NCBI RefSeq assembly: GCF_003352915.1
Contig: NZ_CP022314.1
Coordinates: 3,381,620 to 3,445,619, forward strand
Reading direction: 5' to 3'
DNA: 64,000 nucleotides
Origin: Arthrobacter sp. PM3
GTDB taxonomy: Bacteria > Actinomycetota > Actinomycetes > Actinomycetales > Micrococcaceae
Position 1 is the first letter of the stretch, and every line of letters starts with the position of its first letter. The position numbers were made by a program, and so were the translations under genes. Positions 55,111 to 63,547 of the stretch are shown piece by piece. The notes beneath the pieces were generated by a model. The model ran no database searches, was not told where the DNA came from, and worked only from the letters and a program-made list of their open reading frames with translations.

Positions 55111-56508
55111 ATGAACACCAACAGCCTGCTCACCCCAACATCCACCCCAACCCGGACCATCCTTGATCCGGCGACCGGCGAAACCGTTGGAGAAGCACCG
55201 GTCCACACCGTCGAGGACCTCGAAGCGGCCATCACCGCTGCCACGGAAGCCCAACCCGCTTGGGCTGCCCTTGGTCACGAGGCCCGCTCCGCCGCGTTGC
55301 TGAAAGCGGCCGATGCTGTCGAAGCCAACGCCGAAGAACTCGCTCAACTGCTCTCCCGTGAGCAGGGCAAGCCGCTGAACGGACCGAACGCACGTTTCGA
55401 AGTCGGCGCCTGCGGCGCCTGGCTGCGAGCAGCAGCGGGAACCCCCCTGGAGGTCGAAACCGTGGTGGACGACGGCGAGACACGCGCCGAACTGCACTAC
55501 CGGCCCATCGGCGTCGTGGGTGCGATCGGGCCGTGGAACTGGCCCATGATGATCACCGTTTGGCAGATCGCACCGGCCCTGCGCATGGGTAATGCCGTGG
55601 TGGTCAAGCCCTCTGAGTACACGCCGCTGTCCGTGCTGGCCCTGGTGGAAACCATCAACACTGCCCTCCCCGAAAACCTTGTGTCGGTTGTCTCCGGCGG
55701 ACGGGACGTTGGCGAGGCCCTGGCATCGCACCCTGCGATAGGCAAGGTCATGTTCACCGGGTCCACGGCAACAGGTAAGGCGATCATCCGGTCCTCGGCG
55801 GACACCGTCAAACGGCTCACCCTTGAACTCGGGGGTAACGACGCCGGCATCGTGCTCCCCGACGCGGACCCCAAAGCCATTGCCGAAGGCCTGTTCTGGG
55901 GCGCCTTCATCAACACCGGACAGACCTGCGCCGCCCTCAAACGCCTCTACGTCCACGACTCCATCTACGATGCCGTCTGCGATGAGCTGACCAATGTTGC
56001 ACAAGCGATGCCCATGGGCGTCGGGTTGGACGAAAACAACGTCCTCGGCCCGCTGCAGAACCGCCAGCAATACGACATCGTTGCCCGGCTGGTGGATGCG
56101 GCGAAGGACTCCGGGGCCCGTGTGCTGATCGGCGGGAACCCAGAGGCCGGGCAACCTGGCAATTTCTATCCCACCACCCTCGTGGCAGACGTCGACAACG
56201 ACAACCCGCTGGTTGCCGAGGAACAGTTCGGACCCGCCCTCCCGATCATCCGCTACAGCACCGTCGACGAAGCAGTGGAAAAGGCCAACGCCCTCGACGT
56301 TGGACTCGGCGCCTCAGTCTGGTCCTCCGACCTCACCGCCGCCCGCGAGGTCGCAGCCCGGATCCAGGCCGGAACGGTGTGGATCAACAAGCACGGCGCC
56401 GTGGATCCCCGCGTCCCCTTCGGCGGTGCCAAGCAATCAGGGTACGGCCTCGAATTCGGCGTCGAAGGCCTCAAGGCCCTGGGCGTCCCCCAGGTCATCA
56501 GCGGCTGA
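55111..56508 (+). CDS. Aldehyde dehydrogenase
   Basis: 465-residue NAD(P)+-dependent ALDH. Catalytic C273 in NTGQTCAAL, general-base Glu in LTLELGGND (about E239), NAD site FTGSTATGK, and the substrate/oxyanion Asn in GPWNWPM. An AGGAGGA ribosome site lies just before the ATG. As the last enzyme of the operon it would oxidise the aldehyde released by the phospho-lyase, or one formed by the amine oxidase, to the acid. Confidence 0.94.
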   Translation: MNTNSLLTPTSTPTRTILDPATGETVGEAPVHTVEDLEAAITAATEAQPAWAALGHEARSAALLKAADAVEANAEELAQLLSREQGKPLNGPNARFEVGACGAWLRAAAGTPLEVETVVDDGETRAELHYRPIGVVGAIGPWNWPMMITVWQIAPALRMGNAVVVKPSEYTPLSVLALVETINTALPENLVSVVSGGRDVGEALASHPAIGKVMFTGSTATGKAIIRSSADTVKRLTLELGGNDAGIVLPDADPKAIAEGLFWGAFINTGQTCAALKRLYVHDSIYDAVCDELTNVAQAMPMGVGLDENNVLGPLQNRQQYDIVARLVDAAKDSGARVLIGGNPEAGQPGNFYPTTLVADVDNDNPLVAEEQFGPALPIIRYSTVDEAVEKANALDVGLGASVWSSDLTAAREVAARIQAGTVWINKHGAVDPRVPFGGAKQSGYGLEFGVEGLKALGVPQVISG

Positions 56509-56626
56509 CCGTACATGAAGTTGGTGAGGCGGGCAGCTGGCCGCCTCACCATGCACAAGGGCAACAAAATTCGCGTACGCGCTCACACGACGCAGACTGC
56601 AACCCACGAGGAGGTGGCGAGGACCT

Positions 56627-56839
56627 ATGAAGCATTACAAACCCACAGTTGAAGTAACGGACTGGTCCGTCCTGCAGGCCGGTGAAATGGTTGCTGTTAC
56701 AGGCGACCCGTGCTTCCATGAGCCGCTATGCGTCGAAGAGACAGCGCCGGAACTGGGCGTGATCTGGGTCCGCAGAAAGTCCAGCGGCGACAGAAAAGTC
56801 CTGAACGCGGGCGACTACCGAATCTGGCGAATGACCTGA
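56627..56839 (+). CDS. Small protein of unknown function
   Basis: 70 residues: no signal peptide or membrane segment, rather acidic and Trp-containing (KHYKPTVEVTDWSVLQAGEM, then a basic middle VRRKSSGDRKV and DYRIWRM). AGGA 4 nt before the ATG and coding-like codon use support it. It lies 118 bp after the aldehyde dehydrogenase and before a strong terminator. Not recognised. Confidence 0.6.
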   Translation: MKHYKPTVEVTDWSVLQAGEMVAVTGDPCFHEPLCVEETAPELGVIWVRRKSSGDRKVLNAGDYRIWRMT

Positions 56840-56965
56840 CACGTCAAGCAACCGGGACGCTGCTACTGCCCGCACTCTGCCGCTCGCTTGATTCCACGAG
56901 CATGGGTTCCGCCAAATAGCGCGATGAAAACACATGCCCCTCTAACAGAAGCTCTTCGAATGTCA

Positions 56966-56995
56966 CACAAAACCCCTCGTGAGAGGGGTTTTGTG
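56966..56995. terminator. 13-bp bidirectional terminator
   Basis: CACAAAACCCCTC (56966-56978) pairs with GAGGGGTTTTGTG (56983-56995) around GTGA, with TTT beyond on the plus strand. It ends the catabolic operon and also serves the broken TetR gene on the minus strand. Confidence 0.9.
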
Positions 56996-56996
56996 T

Positions 56997-57395
56997 TTAA
57001 AGCCTCACAGGGCCAGAGAGGTTATCTTGGCGCTCGACCCCGGTTGCAGGCTGGCCGCCCAAGGTGACCCACAGATACCGGATGGCGTTCTCGACCCCTA
57101 TGGGGTCCACCCCGGCCAGGAGCTGGAGCACGAGTCCGTCCAAGGCGGCGAACGTAGCTTCCGCGGCGCCGCCCTGGTTGCCGAACCCGATCCGACGTAG
57201 CCCTGCAGAGAGCGCGGCGACATAGCTGGCATAGAGCTGCCGCACGGCCCCTGAGAGCTCTGGCCGACGCCGAGATTCGAGGATCATCTCGTACTGGAAA
57301 ACCTGCAGGTCGGGGTTGTCGGCTATCAGCGCGAGGATGCTTTGGCAGAACTCCTCTTCCGTACCGGGGAGCTCTTCATTCTGCGGGTCACACCG
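56997..57395 (-). pseudogene. TetR-family C-terminal remnant
   Basis: Minus-strand frame reading EEFCQSILALIADNPDLQVF, YEMILESRRRPELSG, AATFAALDGLVLQLLAG and VENAIRYLWVTLGG, the helical C-terminal ligand domain of a TetR protein. The DNA-binding N-terminus is missing; upstream the sequence changes to an IS3 remnant at about 57430, so an insertion or deletion cut the gene. Non-functional as a regulator. Confidence 0.7.
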
Positions 57396-57437
57396 ACCGA
57401 CACCACCTTGCCGCGCGGCATGCTGAAAGTCTCACAA

Positions 57438-57651
57438 TCGTTCTTCTCGCTGCTCCAGAAAAACGTCCTGGACCGTCAGCGGTGGCTCACACGCCAGGAA
57501 CTCCGGCTGGCAATCACGACCTGGATAGAGCGGACCTACCACCGCCGGCGACGGCAAAGACGGCTGGGAAAACTCACGCCGATCGAATATGCAACAATCA
57601 ACCGGACCACGCCCTTAGCGGCCTAAGACCCCGAGTCAACAAAAGTCGGGG
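57438..57651 (+). mobile_element. IS3-family transposase C-terminal remnant with right end
   Basis: Codons from SFFSLLQKNV through RQELRLAITTWIERTYHRRR and GKLTPIEYATIN (to 57626) match the C-terminus of IS3-type OrfB. Just beyond, CCCCGA (57629-57634) and TCGGGG (57646-57651) form an inverted repeat at what is probably the element's end. The catalytic core is missing, so it is inactive. It abuts the TetR remnant. Confidence 0.75.
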
Positions 57652-58016
57652 CAGTCCCCAAACACCAAAGACTTGGTCGCCGGGGTCAGACAGGACAATG
57701 CGGACCAACCCATGCCAGGCATAGCGGAGCTCGTTGAGCCGGGGTCGTTTGGCAAGACCAGCGTCGGTCAGTTCTCCGCTGACGAGAAAATCCATGGTTC
57801 CGAGATGGGAAGAAGTCGGACATGGCCGGGTTCAGACTCGTCCCAAGTTGCTGCAAATCTTTCCGATGCGTTGGCGGCAATTGCAGGATGCTTGCGTCGT
57901 GACGAGTTCGCAGCCCAGCACTCTGAGCCAGCTCACTTGTGCCGATCTTCAATGCAAACTTCGTAGTGTCACGAAACACGAGGTTTCCGGGAGACCCGGA
58001 CGTCTGCACAGACCCG
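57652..58016. other. Gap between the IS3 remnant and the SIR2 gene
   Basis: About 365 bp in which I recognise no gene, repeat or RNA; the short frames on either strand look random. Confidence 0.4.
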
Positions 58017-59216
58017 CTACGTCGCGCCTACTGGCGATCGGGACCATAGGTCGGATGCGGCCAAGCCTTCAGCCGCGGTGCTCTTCAGGACTCGCAGGTT
58101 TAACTTACTAACCTGCTGACCACCTTCGAAGATGCTCGTGGCGGACAGAAGTTGGGCCGAGAAGCTGTCGCGGTCATACACCCGGGGGTCATTGTTGAAG
58201 GCAGGATCAATAATCGTCAAGTTTCTCAATGGAGAAGAGTTGATCCAGCGGGTCAGAGCTACGTTGATGTGCGCATCACGAAACGAATAGCCCACGACCA
58301 GCAGCCGGTCCGCCCGGGTAAGCATATTCTCAAATTCTCGCAGCATCGAAAGAAATGGTCCGTCCGCCCGCAGCTTACCGCGTGCGCCGAAAACCACCCC
58401 AGGCATTGATCTGTAATCCTGGGAGTCCGTTTCGTCGACCGCTACCACTTTGGTTTCGTAGAGACCACCGAGCCCTTTATCCTTATGTATCCGCCAGTCG
58501 ATCGAACCGTGAATCTTGAGTAGACGAACCTCTGCGTCGTCTTCCCAGTGCCAGTCGCTCCCGCCGCTCCAGCTGGAGATACCCGTATCCAATTGAACGC
58601 CGCGTTGCTCGCACAGAAGCTCGATGGATCGGTCGTAGTTAAGGGTCGCGATTTCCACGGGCCTATCGCCCGTCTGGAGCAGCGGGTGAAGGTAGTCGAC
58701 ATCTTTATCCGTGACGCTGACGAGCTTGGTCAACGCGTTGAGAAGTTCCGTCTGCAAGCGGGTGTACAGCTGTTCCGTGGAAGCAGAGTTACTGCCAGTC
58801 AGTGCCTCTACGGCCTTTTTGATCATCTCACCGGGGCCCTTGAAAGCCCGATTTTCAAGGATTCCCTCACGGAAATCCTTGTCGAAGAATGCCGGCATAG
58901 CGCCACCACCCTGCCGTACGCCAGCGAGAGCCGGAGACCACTGGACGAAGGGGGCGATCTCCAAGGACTCGCGTTCCGCCAGCATCTGGACTGCGGAAAA
59001 TAGATCTTCCACATCGATGCCTGCATAGGCATTTGCGCCGTTGGCCGTGCGGTGAGCAATCATCGCACCGATCGCGTAATTCACAGCATGTGTCAGGCCG
59101 TAGTGCCGATTGTGGGGTGTATCCACGGCCTCCACGATCTTCTGGGTCATTGCCGTCGAGCCTGGTACCCCCGCATCCATACTTGCGCCCGCTCCAAGCA
59201 ACGTTAGCGTCTTCAT
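58017..59216 (-). CDS. Stand-alone SIR2-like domain protein
   Basis: 399 residues of the SIR2_2 type. Rossmann entry LTLLGAGASMDAGVPGS (about 3-19) has the GAGAS NAD-binding loop; a middle helical insert follows, then ATLNYDRSIELL, LLKIHGSIDWR with the conserved His, VVGYSFRDAHIN, and a C-terminal extension. ATG at 59216 has GGGGAG 6 nt upstream, which decides against the earlier in-frame starts. Similar SIR2 domains consume NAD+ in anti-phage systems (Thoeris ThsA, DSR, SIR2-HerA, short Argonautes), but no partner gene is present here. Substrate and trigger are unknown. Confidence 0.85.
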   Translation of the reverse strand: MKTLTLLGAGASMDAGVPGSTAMTQKIVEAVDTPHNRHYGLTHAVNYAIGAMIAHRTANGANAYAGIDVEDLFSAVQMLAERESLEIAPFVQWSPALAGVRQGGGAMPAFFDKDFREGILENRAFKGPGEMIKKAVEALTGSNSASTEQLYTRLQTELLNALTKLVSVTDKDVDYLHPLLQTGDRPVEIATLNYDRSIELLCEQRGVQLDTGISSWSGGSDWHWEDDAEVRLLKIHGSIDWRIHKDKGLGGLYETKVVAVDETDSQDYRSMPGVVFGARGKLRADGPFLSMLREFENMLTRADRLLVVGYSFRDAHINVALTRWINSSPLRNLTIIDPAFNNDPRVYDRDSFSAQLLSATSIFEGGQQVSKLNLRVLKSTAAEGLAASDLWSRSPVGAT

Positions 59217-59848
59217 CTGCTCCCCGAGATCTGCCATGGCTGAAGTGTAGCGATCGCGACAGACATTAATTGAAGCGCTGACTCTAACCGGTCGCTTTCG
59301 GAAGGGCGACCACATAGGCGCCTTTCGGCAGAATATTCCTTAACGGAAGCAGAAAGTGCTCCATGCGACTCGACTGTCTGCTGCCCATCCCGCCTCAGAA
59401 CGCTTGGGAAACGAGACGTCTCATTTCCGCGGAGAGACGTCTGACCTGTACGGCCACTTATCTTCAACGGATTCTTGTACGCGCGGCATGCGATTCTCGT
59501 AACTATGTCTCATAACTTCGTAGCCAAAATGTGGTACTCGTTCTTGGTTATGAGACAGGTGAGCGGGCGTCGGCTCGAGGGGATTAGAAGGGCCGGGAGC
59601 TTTCCACGCCACCGGGGCCCTGCTGGGGTGGGTCTGGTCGAGTTAGCGAGGAGTGCAGCCCAGTCAACGGAGCCGGGCGAGTGCCAGATGTTGTCCCTAA
59701 GGATCTCCTTGGGCCCTAATTTGGGCAGGAGGCTAAGCCGGGCGACCGCCGCGTGAGGGGTGAGGAGGGACTCCCGCCTCACGCACCGTCGTACGTGTTT
59801 CCTCGACCGCAGCGATGGTGCGGAGGCCTCGAGCGTTCAGGCTGCCTG
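59217..59848. other. Gap with an 11-bp inverted repeat
   Basis: 632 bp with no convincing gene. TGTCTCATAAC (59506-59516) and GTTATGAGACA (59547-59557) are perfect inverted repeats 30 bp apart and may be the ends of a small element or a regulatory site. Confidence 0.45.
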
Positions 59849-61066
59849 TCACCGGCGCCGCTCCATTGCGAATTCGATCTCGTCCATTGCGCTTTTCACA
59901 CCGGTTTCCTGGCCCAGCAGGGCCCCCAATTCCCGCGCCCGTGCGGTCATATCTGCGTCGCTTAGTGCCTGTTCCAGTGCGGCGGCCAGACTCGCTGCGG
60001 TGAGCCTGCGTCGCGGTATGGGTTTCGGTGCGATACCTAGCCGGTGGGCCCGCTGCGCCCAGAACGGCTGGTCAGCGCCGAACGGGACGATCACCGTGGG
60101 GACACCAGCCCCGATCGCTGCGCCCGTCGTACCGGCGCCGCCGTGGTGCACGTTCGCCGACATCCGGGGGAATAGCCAGTCATGAGGGACGGATGGTGCG
60201 CAGAACACGCGCTCGTCCTGGTCCCTGCCACCGCCGAGAGCGCCCCAGCCCGTGAGCAGCACGGCTCGCACGTCGACGAGGCGGACGGCCTCGTCGACGA
60301 TGCCGCGCAAGACTCCCGGGTCATTTGTCTGCATGCTGCCGAATCCGATGCTCACGACCGGACCCGGCTCGTCGAGGAACTCCGACAACGACGCATCGGG
60401 CGCGGACCCCTTGCTGCTCACGGCCCAATACCCCGTCGCCAATCGGCGAGTGTGGACATCGGATCGGACGGGGACCACCGCACTGCTGAACCCGTACACA
60501 ATTTCCGGCAGTATTACTTCAGGCGAGCCCTTGATGCCGAGTGCGTTGCGGGCAGCTTGTTCCGGCATTCGAAGGAGCATCCGCGTTCCGGACGCAGTGA
60601 TGTTGTGCGACACTCGGCGGCCGATCGGACCCCAGCGGTCCAATCCGGGGGCGAGAGGACCGGGATAGGCGGTACTCGGTGCTTCCAGTGGCTGCAGGTG
60701 CGCGCGGAGCACAGCCGCTCCGGTCGAAGCCGCGACCGGCAGCGCGAGGCCCATCCCGCCGATGCCGGATACGATCACATGCGAGCCTTGGGCGAGCTCC
60801 GCGGTTTCACGAGCCCAGTCCTGGGAGAGCAGGCTCACGAGCTGGGCCATTTCGCGCATCGACACCCGGCCGCCCGCTGCAGTGATGGCCTCCCTATCGG
60901 CGCCTCGCAGGGGTGTGAACCGTACGCCGGCCGAGACGAACTGGTCCTCGTAGTCCGGAGGTGCAGCGGCGCCCACCCGATGCCCGCGGGACGCCGCTTC
61001 GCGCGCGAGTGCGGTATAAGGTTCGACCCCACCACGAGTGTCGTTAGCGACGAAAGTTATGTCCAT
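59849..61066 (-). CDS. UGT-type glycosyltransferase (MurG/macrolide-inactivating fold)
   Basis: 405 residues, GT-B fold. N-terminal MDITFVANDTRGGVEPY acceptor domain; C-terminal donor domain with the NDP-sugar signature HHGGAGTTGAAIGAGVP (about 300) and VPFGADQPFWA. Related enzymes glycosylate antibiotics, sterols or other small hydrophobic molecules; the acceptor here is unknown. ATG at 61066 immediately follows a 39-bp perfect palindrome and the likely -10 GATAAT, so the mRNA is probably leaderless; an in-frame ATG at 61075 lies inside the palindrome and is less likely. Confidence 0.85.
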   Translation of the reverse strand: MDITFVANDTRGGVEPYTALAREAASRGHRVGAAAPPDYEDQFVSAGVRFTPLRGADREAITAAGGRVSMREMAQLVSLLSQDWARETAELAQGSHVIVSGIGGMGLALPVAASTGAAVLRAHLQPLEAPSTAYPGPLAPGLDRWGPIGRRVSHNITASGTRMLLRMPEQAARNALGIKGSPEVILPEIVYGFSSAVVPVRSDVHTRRLATGYWAVSSKGSAPDASLSEFLDEPGPVVSIGFGSMQTNDPGVLRGIVDEAVRLVDVRAVLLTGWGALGGGRDQDERVFCAPSVPHDWLFPRMSANVHHGGAGTTGAAIGAGVPTVIVPFGADQPFWAQRAHRLGIAPKPIPRRRLTAASLAAALEQALSDADMTARARELGALLGQETGVKSAMDEIEFAMERRR

Positions 61067-61105
61067 GCCAGACATTATCTTCAGTAACTGAAGATAATGT
61101 CTGGC
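61067..61105 (-). promoter_or_regulatory. Perfect 39-bp palindrome covering the glycosyltransferase promoter
   Basis: Two 19-bp arms (61067-61085 and 61087-61105) are exact reverse complements around one base. On the minus strand, GATAAT (61079-61074) lies 7 nt before the ATG and CAGACA (61103-61098) is 18 bp upstream of it, so both promoter hexamers lie in the arms. This looks like a tight repressor operator; as RNA it would also be a strong hairpin. Confidence 0.8.
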
Positions 61106-61476
61106 CACGTTGATGGTGCCGCCTGGTTTGCTGTGGAGCAGGCCTCAGGCTCTGGCCAGGAGTGCCGTGTTCGGGCCTGGTGCGGCTGCTGTGGAACCGC
61201 GGACTACAAGTGTTAGAGGAAGACGCGGTCCAAGTCCGGCGGACGGCAGCCCTTGAGCTGCTCCCACAATGAAGGCCGGCATATCACCACGCAGGCCGCA
61301 GAGACGGTGCAGACAGCAGCAGCGGGACCGCAATTTGGCCGGCCAACGCGTTGGGGGAAAAGAAGGTGAACTCAATAATCCATGATCGTCGCGACCGTCA
61401 GAAGCTGATAACAGCGATTCCCTAAAGGCCGCCTAGTGCCTCGACCATCCATGGCCCTGTGCCCGATGGCGGGGGC
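61106..61476. other. Gap upstream of the glycosyltransferase gene
   Basis: About 370 bp. A frame on the minus strand (61145-61375) gives no family-like sequence. No regulator gene for the adjacent palindrome is seen here. Confidence 0.4.
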
Positions 61477-61788
61477 TCAGTCCGCGGCGGCGACCCCGAG
61501 GTCCGCGGCGTGGCCGCTGATGGTGCGGGCCAGGTCGATGTCGCGGCTGGTGATCCCGCCGACATCGTGGCTCGAGAGCGTGACGCCGACCTCGGGGTAG
61601 GTGAGCGTGAGGTCGGGGTGGTGGTTGGCCTCCTCGGCGGAGGCGCCGATGCGGTTCACGAGCTCCAGCCCGGTGGAGAACTTCCGGGTCCTGAAGGTGG
61701 CGGTGAGGGCCTCGCCGGTCAGGCGCCAGCCGGTGAGCCCGGCCTCGGCGAGCTCGGCGGCGGACAGTTTCCGCTGGGCATCAGTCAT
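61477..61788 (-). CDS. 4a-hydroxytetrahydrobiopterin dehydratase-like (PCD/DCoH)
   Basis: 103 residues. PCD family marks: LTGWRLTGEALTATFRTRKF, ANHHPDLTLTYPEVGVTLSSHD with the catalytic His pair, and the C-terminal GGITSRDIDLA helix. It recycles the pterin cofactor of aromatic amino acid hydroxylases, which would fit the nearby aromatic catabolism. ATG at 61788 is chosen; the frame is open to 61839 but the extra residues are not conserved. Confidence 0.9.
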   Translation of the reverse strand: MTDAQRKLSAAELAEAGLTGWRLTGEALTATFRTRKFSTGLELVNRIGASAEEANHHPDLTLTYPEVGVTLSSHDVGGITSRDIDLARTISGHAADLGVAAAD

Positions 61789-61858
61789 AGTGCCATCATG
61801 GCTCCGGAAGGCTGAAGAGGCTACCCCTGCAGGCACCACCCCTTCAGCCGCAGCTTAA

Positions 61859-61900
61859 AGAGCGAGGCCCTTTCCGCGGACGCGGTTGGGGCCTCGCTCT
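61859..61900 (-). terminator. 12-bp stem-loop upstream of the dehydratase gene
   Basis: AGAGCGAGGCCC (61859-61870) and GGGCCTCGCTCT (61889-61900) with an 18-nt loop. It lies downstream of the minus-strand dehydrogenase stop (61972) and probably terminates that transcript; AAAG before the left arm gives a short T-tract on the minus strand. Confidence 0.75.
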
Positions 61901-61971
61901 TGTCTATTGCTTCTTCCGGCCGGTCCCGCCTGGGACGACGTCACCGGCAAACCGGTCGACGGTTTCGCTGC

Positions 61972-63432
61972 TTAGGACGCGTATGGGTCGGCTAGGCCGA
62001 TGTACTGCGTGGTTGTGTATTCGGCGATGCCCTCAGAACCGCCCTCGCGGCCGAGACCCGATTGCTTTACACCCCCAAACGGGGCTGCCGCATTGGAGAT
62101 GACTCCGGCATTGAAACCCACCATGCCGAACTCGATCTGTTCAGCAACGCGCACGAGACGGTTGATGTCGCGGCTGTAGAGGTAGGAGGCGAGTCCGTAC
62201 TCGGTCACGGGTGCGACAGGTCCGAAGATTTCCTGGCGGAGGATCTCGGCGTCGTTGGGTACGTCCGCGAGCACGGTGGGTGGGTAGAAATAACCGGGGC
62301 CGTCGACCGGTGAACCGCCGGTGAGTGCAACTGCTCCGGCGTCGACGGCGGCACTGACCAGGGTATGCACGTCGTCCCGGGCGCCGGCGTCGATGAGCGG
62401 CCCCACTTGGGTGGTCGGTTCGGTGCCGCGGCCGGTGGTCAGGGCGCTCATGGCGGCGGCAAGCTTTCGGGTGAACTCCTGAGCGACGGATTCGTGGACG
62501 AGGAAGCGGTTGGCGGCGGTGCATGCCTCGCCCATGTTCCGCATCTTGGCGGCCATGGCCCCTTCGACGGCGGCATCGAGGTCGGCGTCCTCGAACACGA
62601 TGAACGGGGCGTTCCCGCCCAGTTCCATGGAGGTCCGGAGCACATTTTGGGCGGCGTCGGCCATCAACCGTTTACCAACGGGCGTGGACCCGGTGAAGGA
62701 GACTTTCCGCAGCCGGGGGTCGGCCAGCAGAGGACCGGAGACCCCGGATGCCGAGGCGGAGGCAACGACATTGAGGACACCGGCGGGCAGGCCGGCGTCG
62801 AGCATGGTCTGGGCGAAATATTGGGCGGTGAGGGGTGTGAGTTTGGCGGGTTTGAGGACCATGGTGCAGCCGGCCGCGACGGCGGGGGCTACTTTGCGCG
62901 TGGCCATTGCGAGCGGGAAGTTCCATGGTGTGATGAGCAGGCAAGGACCGACGGGTTTGTGCTGGACCAGGATTTTGTTCTTGCCTTCAGGGGTGGTGAG
63001 GTACCGTCCATAGTCACGGACGGTTTCTTCGGAAAACCAGCGCAGGAACTCGGCGCCGTAGGTGACCTCGCCACGGGCTTCGGCGAGCGGTTTGCCCATT
63101 TCCAGGGTCATCAACAGCGCGAAATCCTCGGCGCGTTCGGTGACCAGGTCAAAGGCCCGGCGAAGGATCTCCGCCCGCACCCGGGGCGGCGTTCTCGCCC
63201 ACGAGCCCTGGGCGGCAACGGCAGCGTCCAGTGCCGCGACGGCGTCGGCGCTCGTGGCGGAAGCGAGCGTGGCGAGTACCTCCCCGGTGGCGGGGTCGTG
63301 CACGTCGAGCGTCCCGCCGTCGGACGCGTCCCGCCACTTGCCGTTGATCAACAAGCCGGTAGGCACCGACGCAAGCAGGGAAGTTTCGCGGTCTGGTGAA
63401 ACCGCGGCGGAGAGAGTGGGCGAAGCGGTCAT
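61972..63432 (-). CDS. Succinate-semialdehyde dehydrogenase-like, with internal deletion
   Basis: 486 residues, GabD-type ALDH: NFPLAMATRKVAPAVAAG, SFTGSTPVGK, SMELGGNAPF, catalytic C304 in GEACTAANR and APFGGVKQSGLGREGGSEGI. Near residue 405 the sequence runs EIFGPVAPVTEYGLA, so about 15 residues usually found between FGPxAP and TEYGL (a strand-helix with DEAxxxAN) are missing. Overall length is near normal only because the N-terminus is about 25 residues longer. AGGAG 7 nt before the ATG at 63432. Next to the homoprotocatechuate dioxygenase gene, it would oxidise succinate semialdehyde from 4-hydroxyphenylacetate breakdown, if active. Confidence 0.88.
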   Translation of the reverse strand: MTASPTLSAAVSPDRETSLLASVPTGLLINGKWRDASDGGTLDVHDPATGEVLATLASATSADAVAALDAAVAAQGSWARTPPRVRAEILRRAFDLVTERAEDFALLMTLEMGKPLAEARGEVTYGAEFLRWFSEETVRDYGRYLTTPEGKNKILVQHKPVGPCLLITPWNFPLAMATRKVAPAVAAGCTMVLKPAKLTPLTAQYFAQTMLDAGLPAGVLNVVASASASGVSGPLLADPRLRKVSFTGSTPVGKRLMADAAQNVLRTSMELGGNAPFIVFEDADLDAAVEGAMAAKMRNMGEACTAANRFLVHESVAQEFTRKLAAAMSALTTGRGTEPTTQVGPLIDAGARDDVHTLVSAAVDAGAVALTGGSPVDGPGYFYPPTVLADVPNDAEILRQEIFGPVAPVTEYGLASYLYSRDINRLVRVAEQIEFGMVGFNAGVISNAAAPFGGVKQSGLGREGGSEGIAEYTTTQYIGLADPYAS

Positions 63433-63547
63433 GGGAGGGTCTCCTGGGAAATGATTAGGACCGATGGTTGAGCCTGTTGGAAGAGGTAGCGTCAGGCTCA
63501 ACCATCGGGGTCGGTGGCTGACTGGAATCCCGTCAGTTGGCTGTGGG

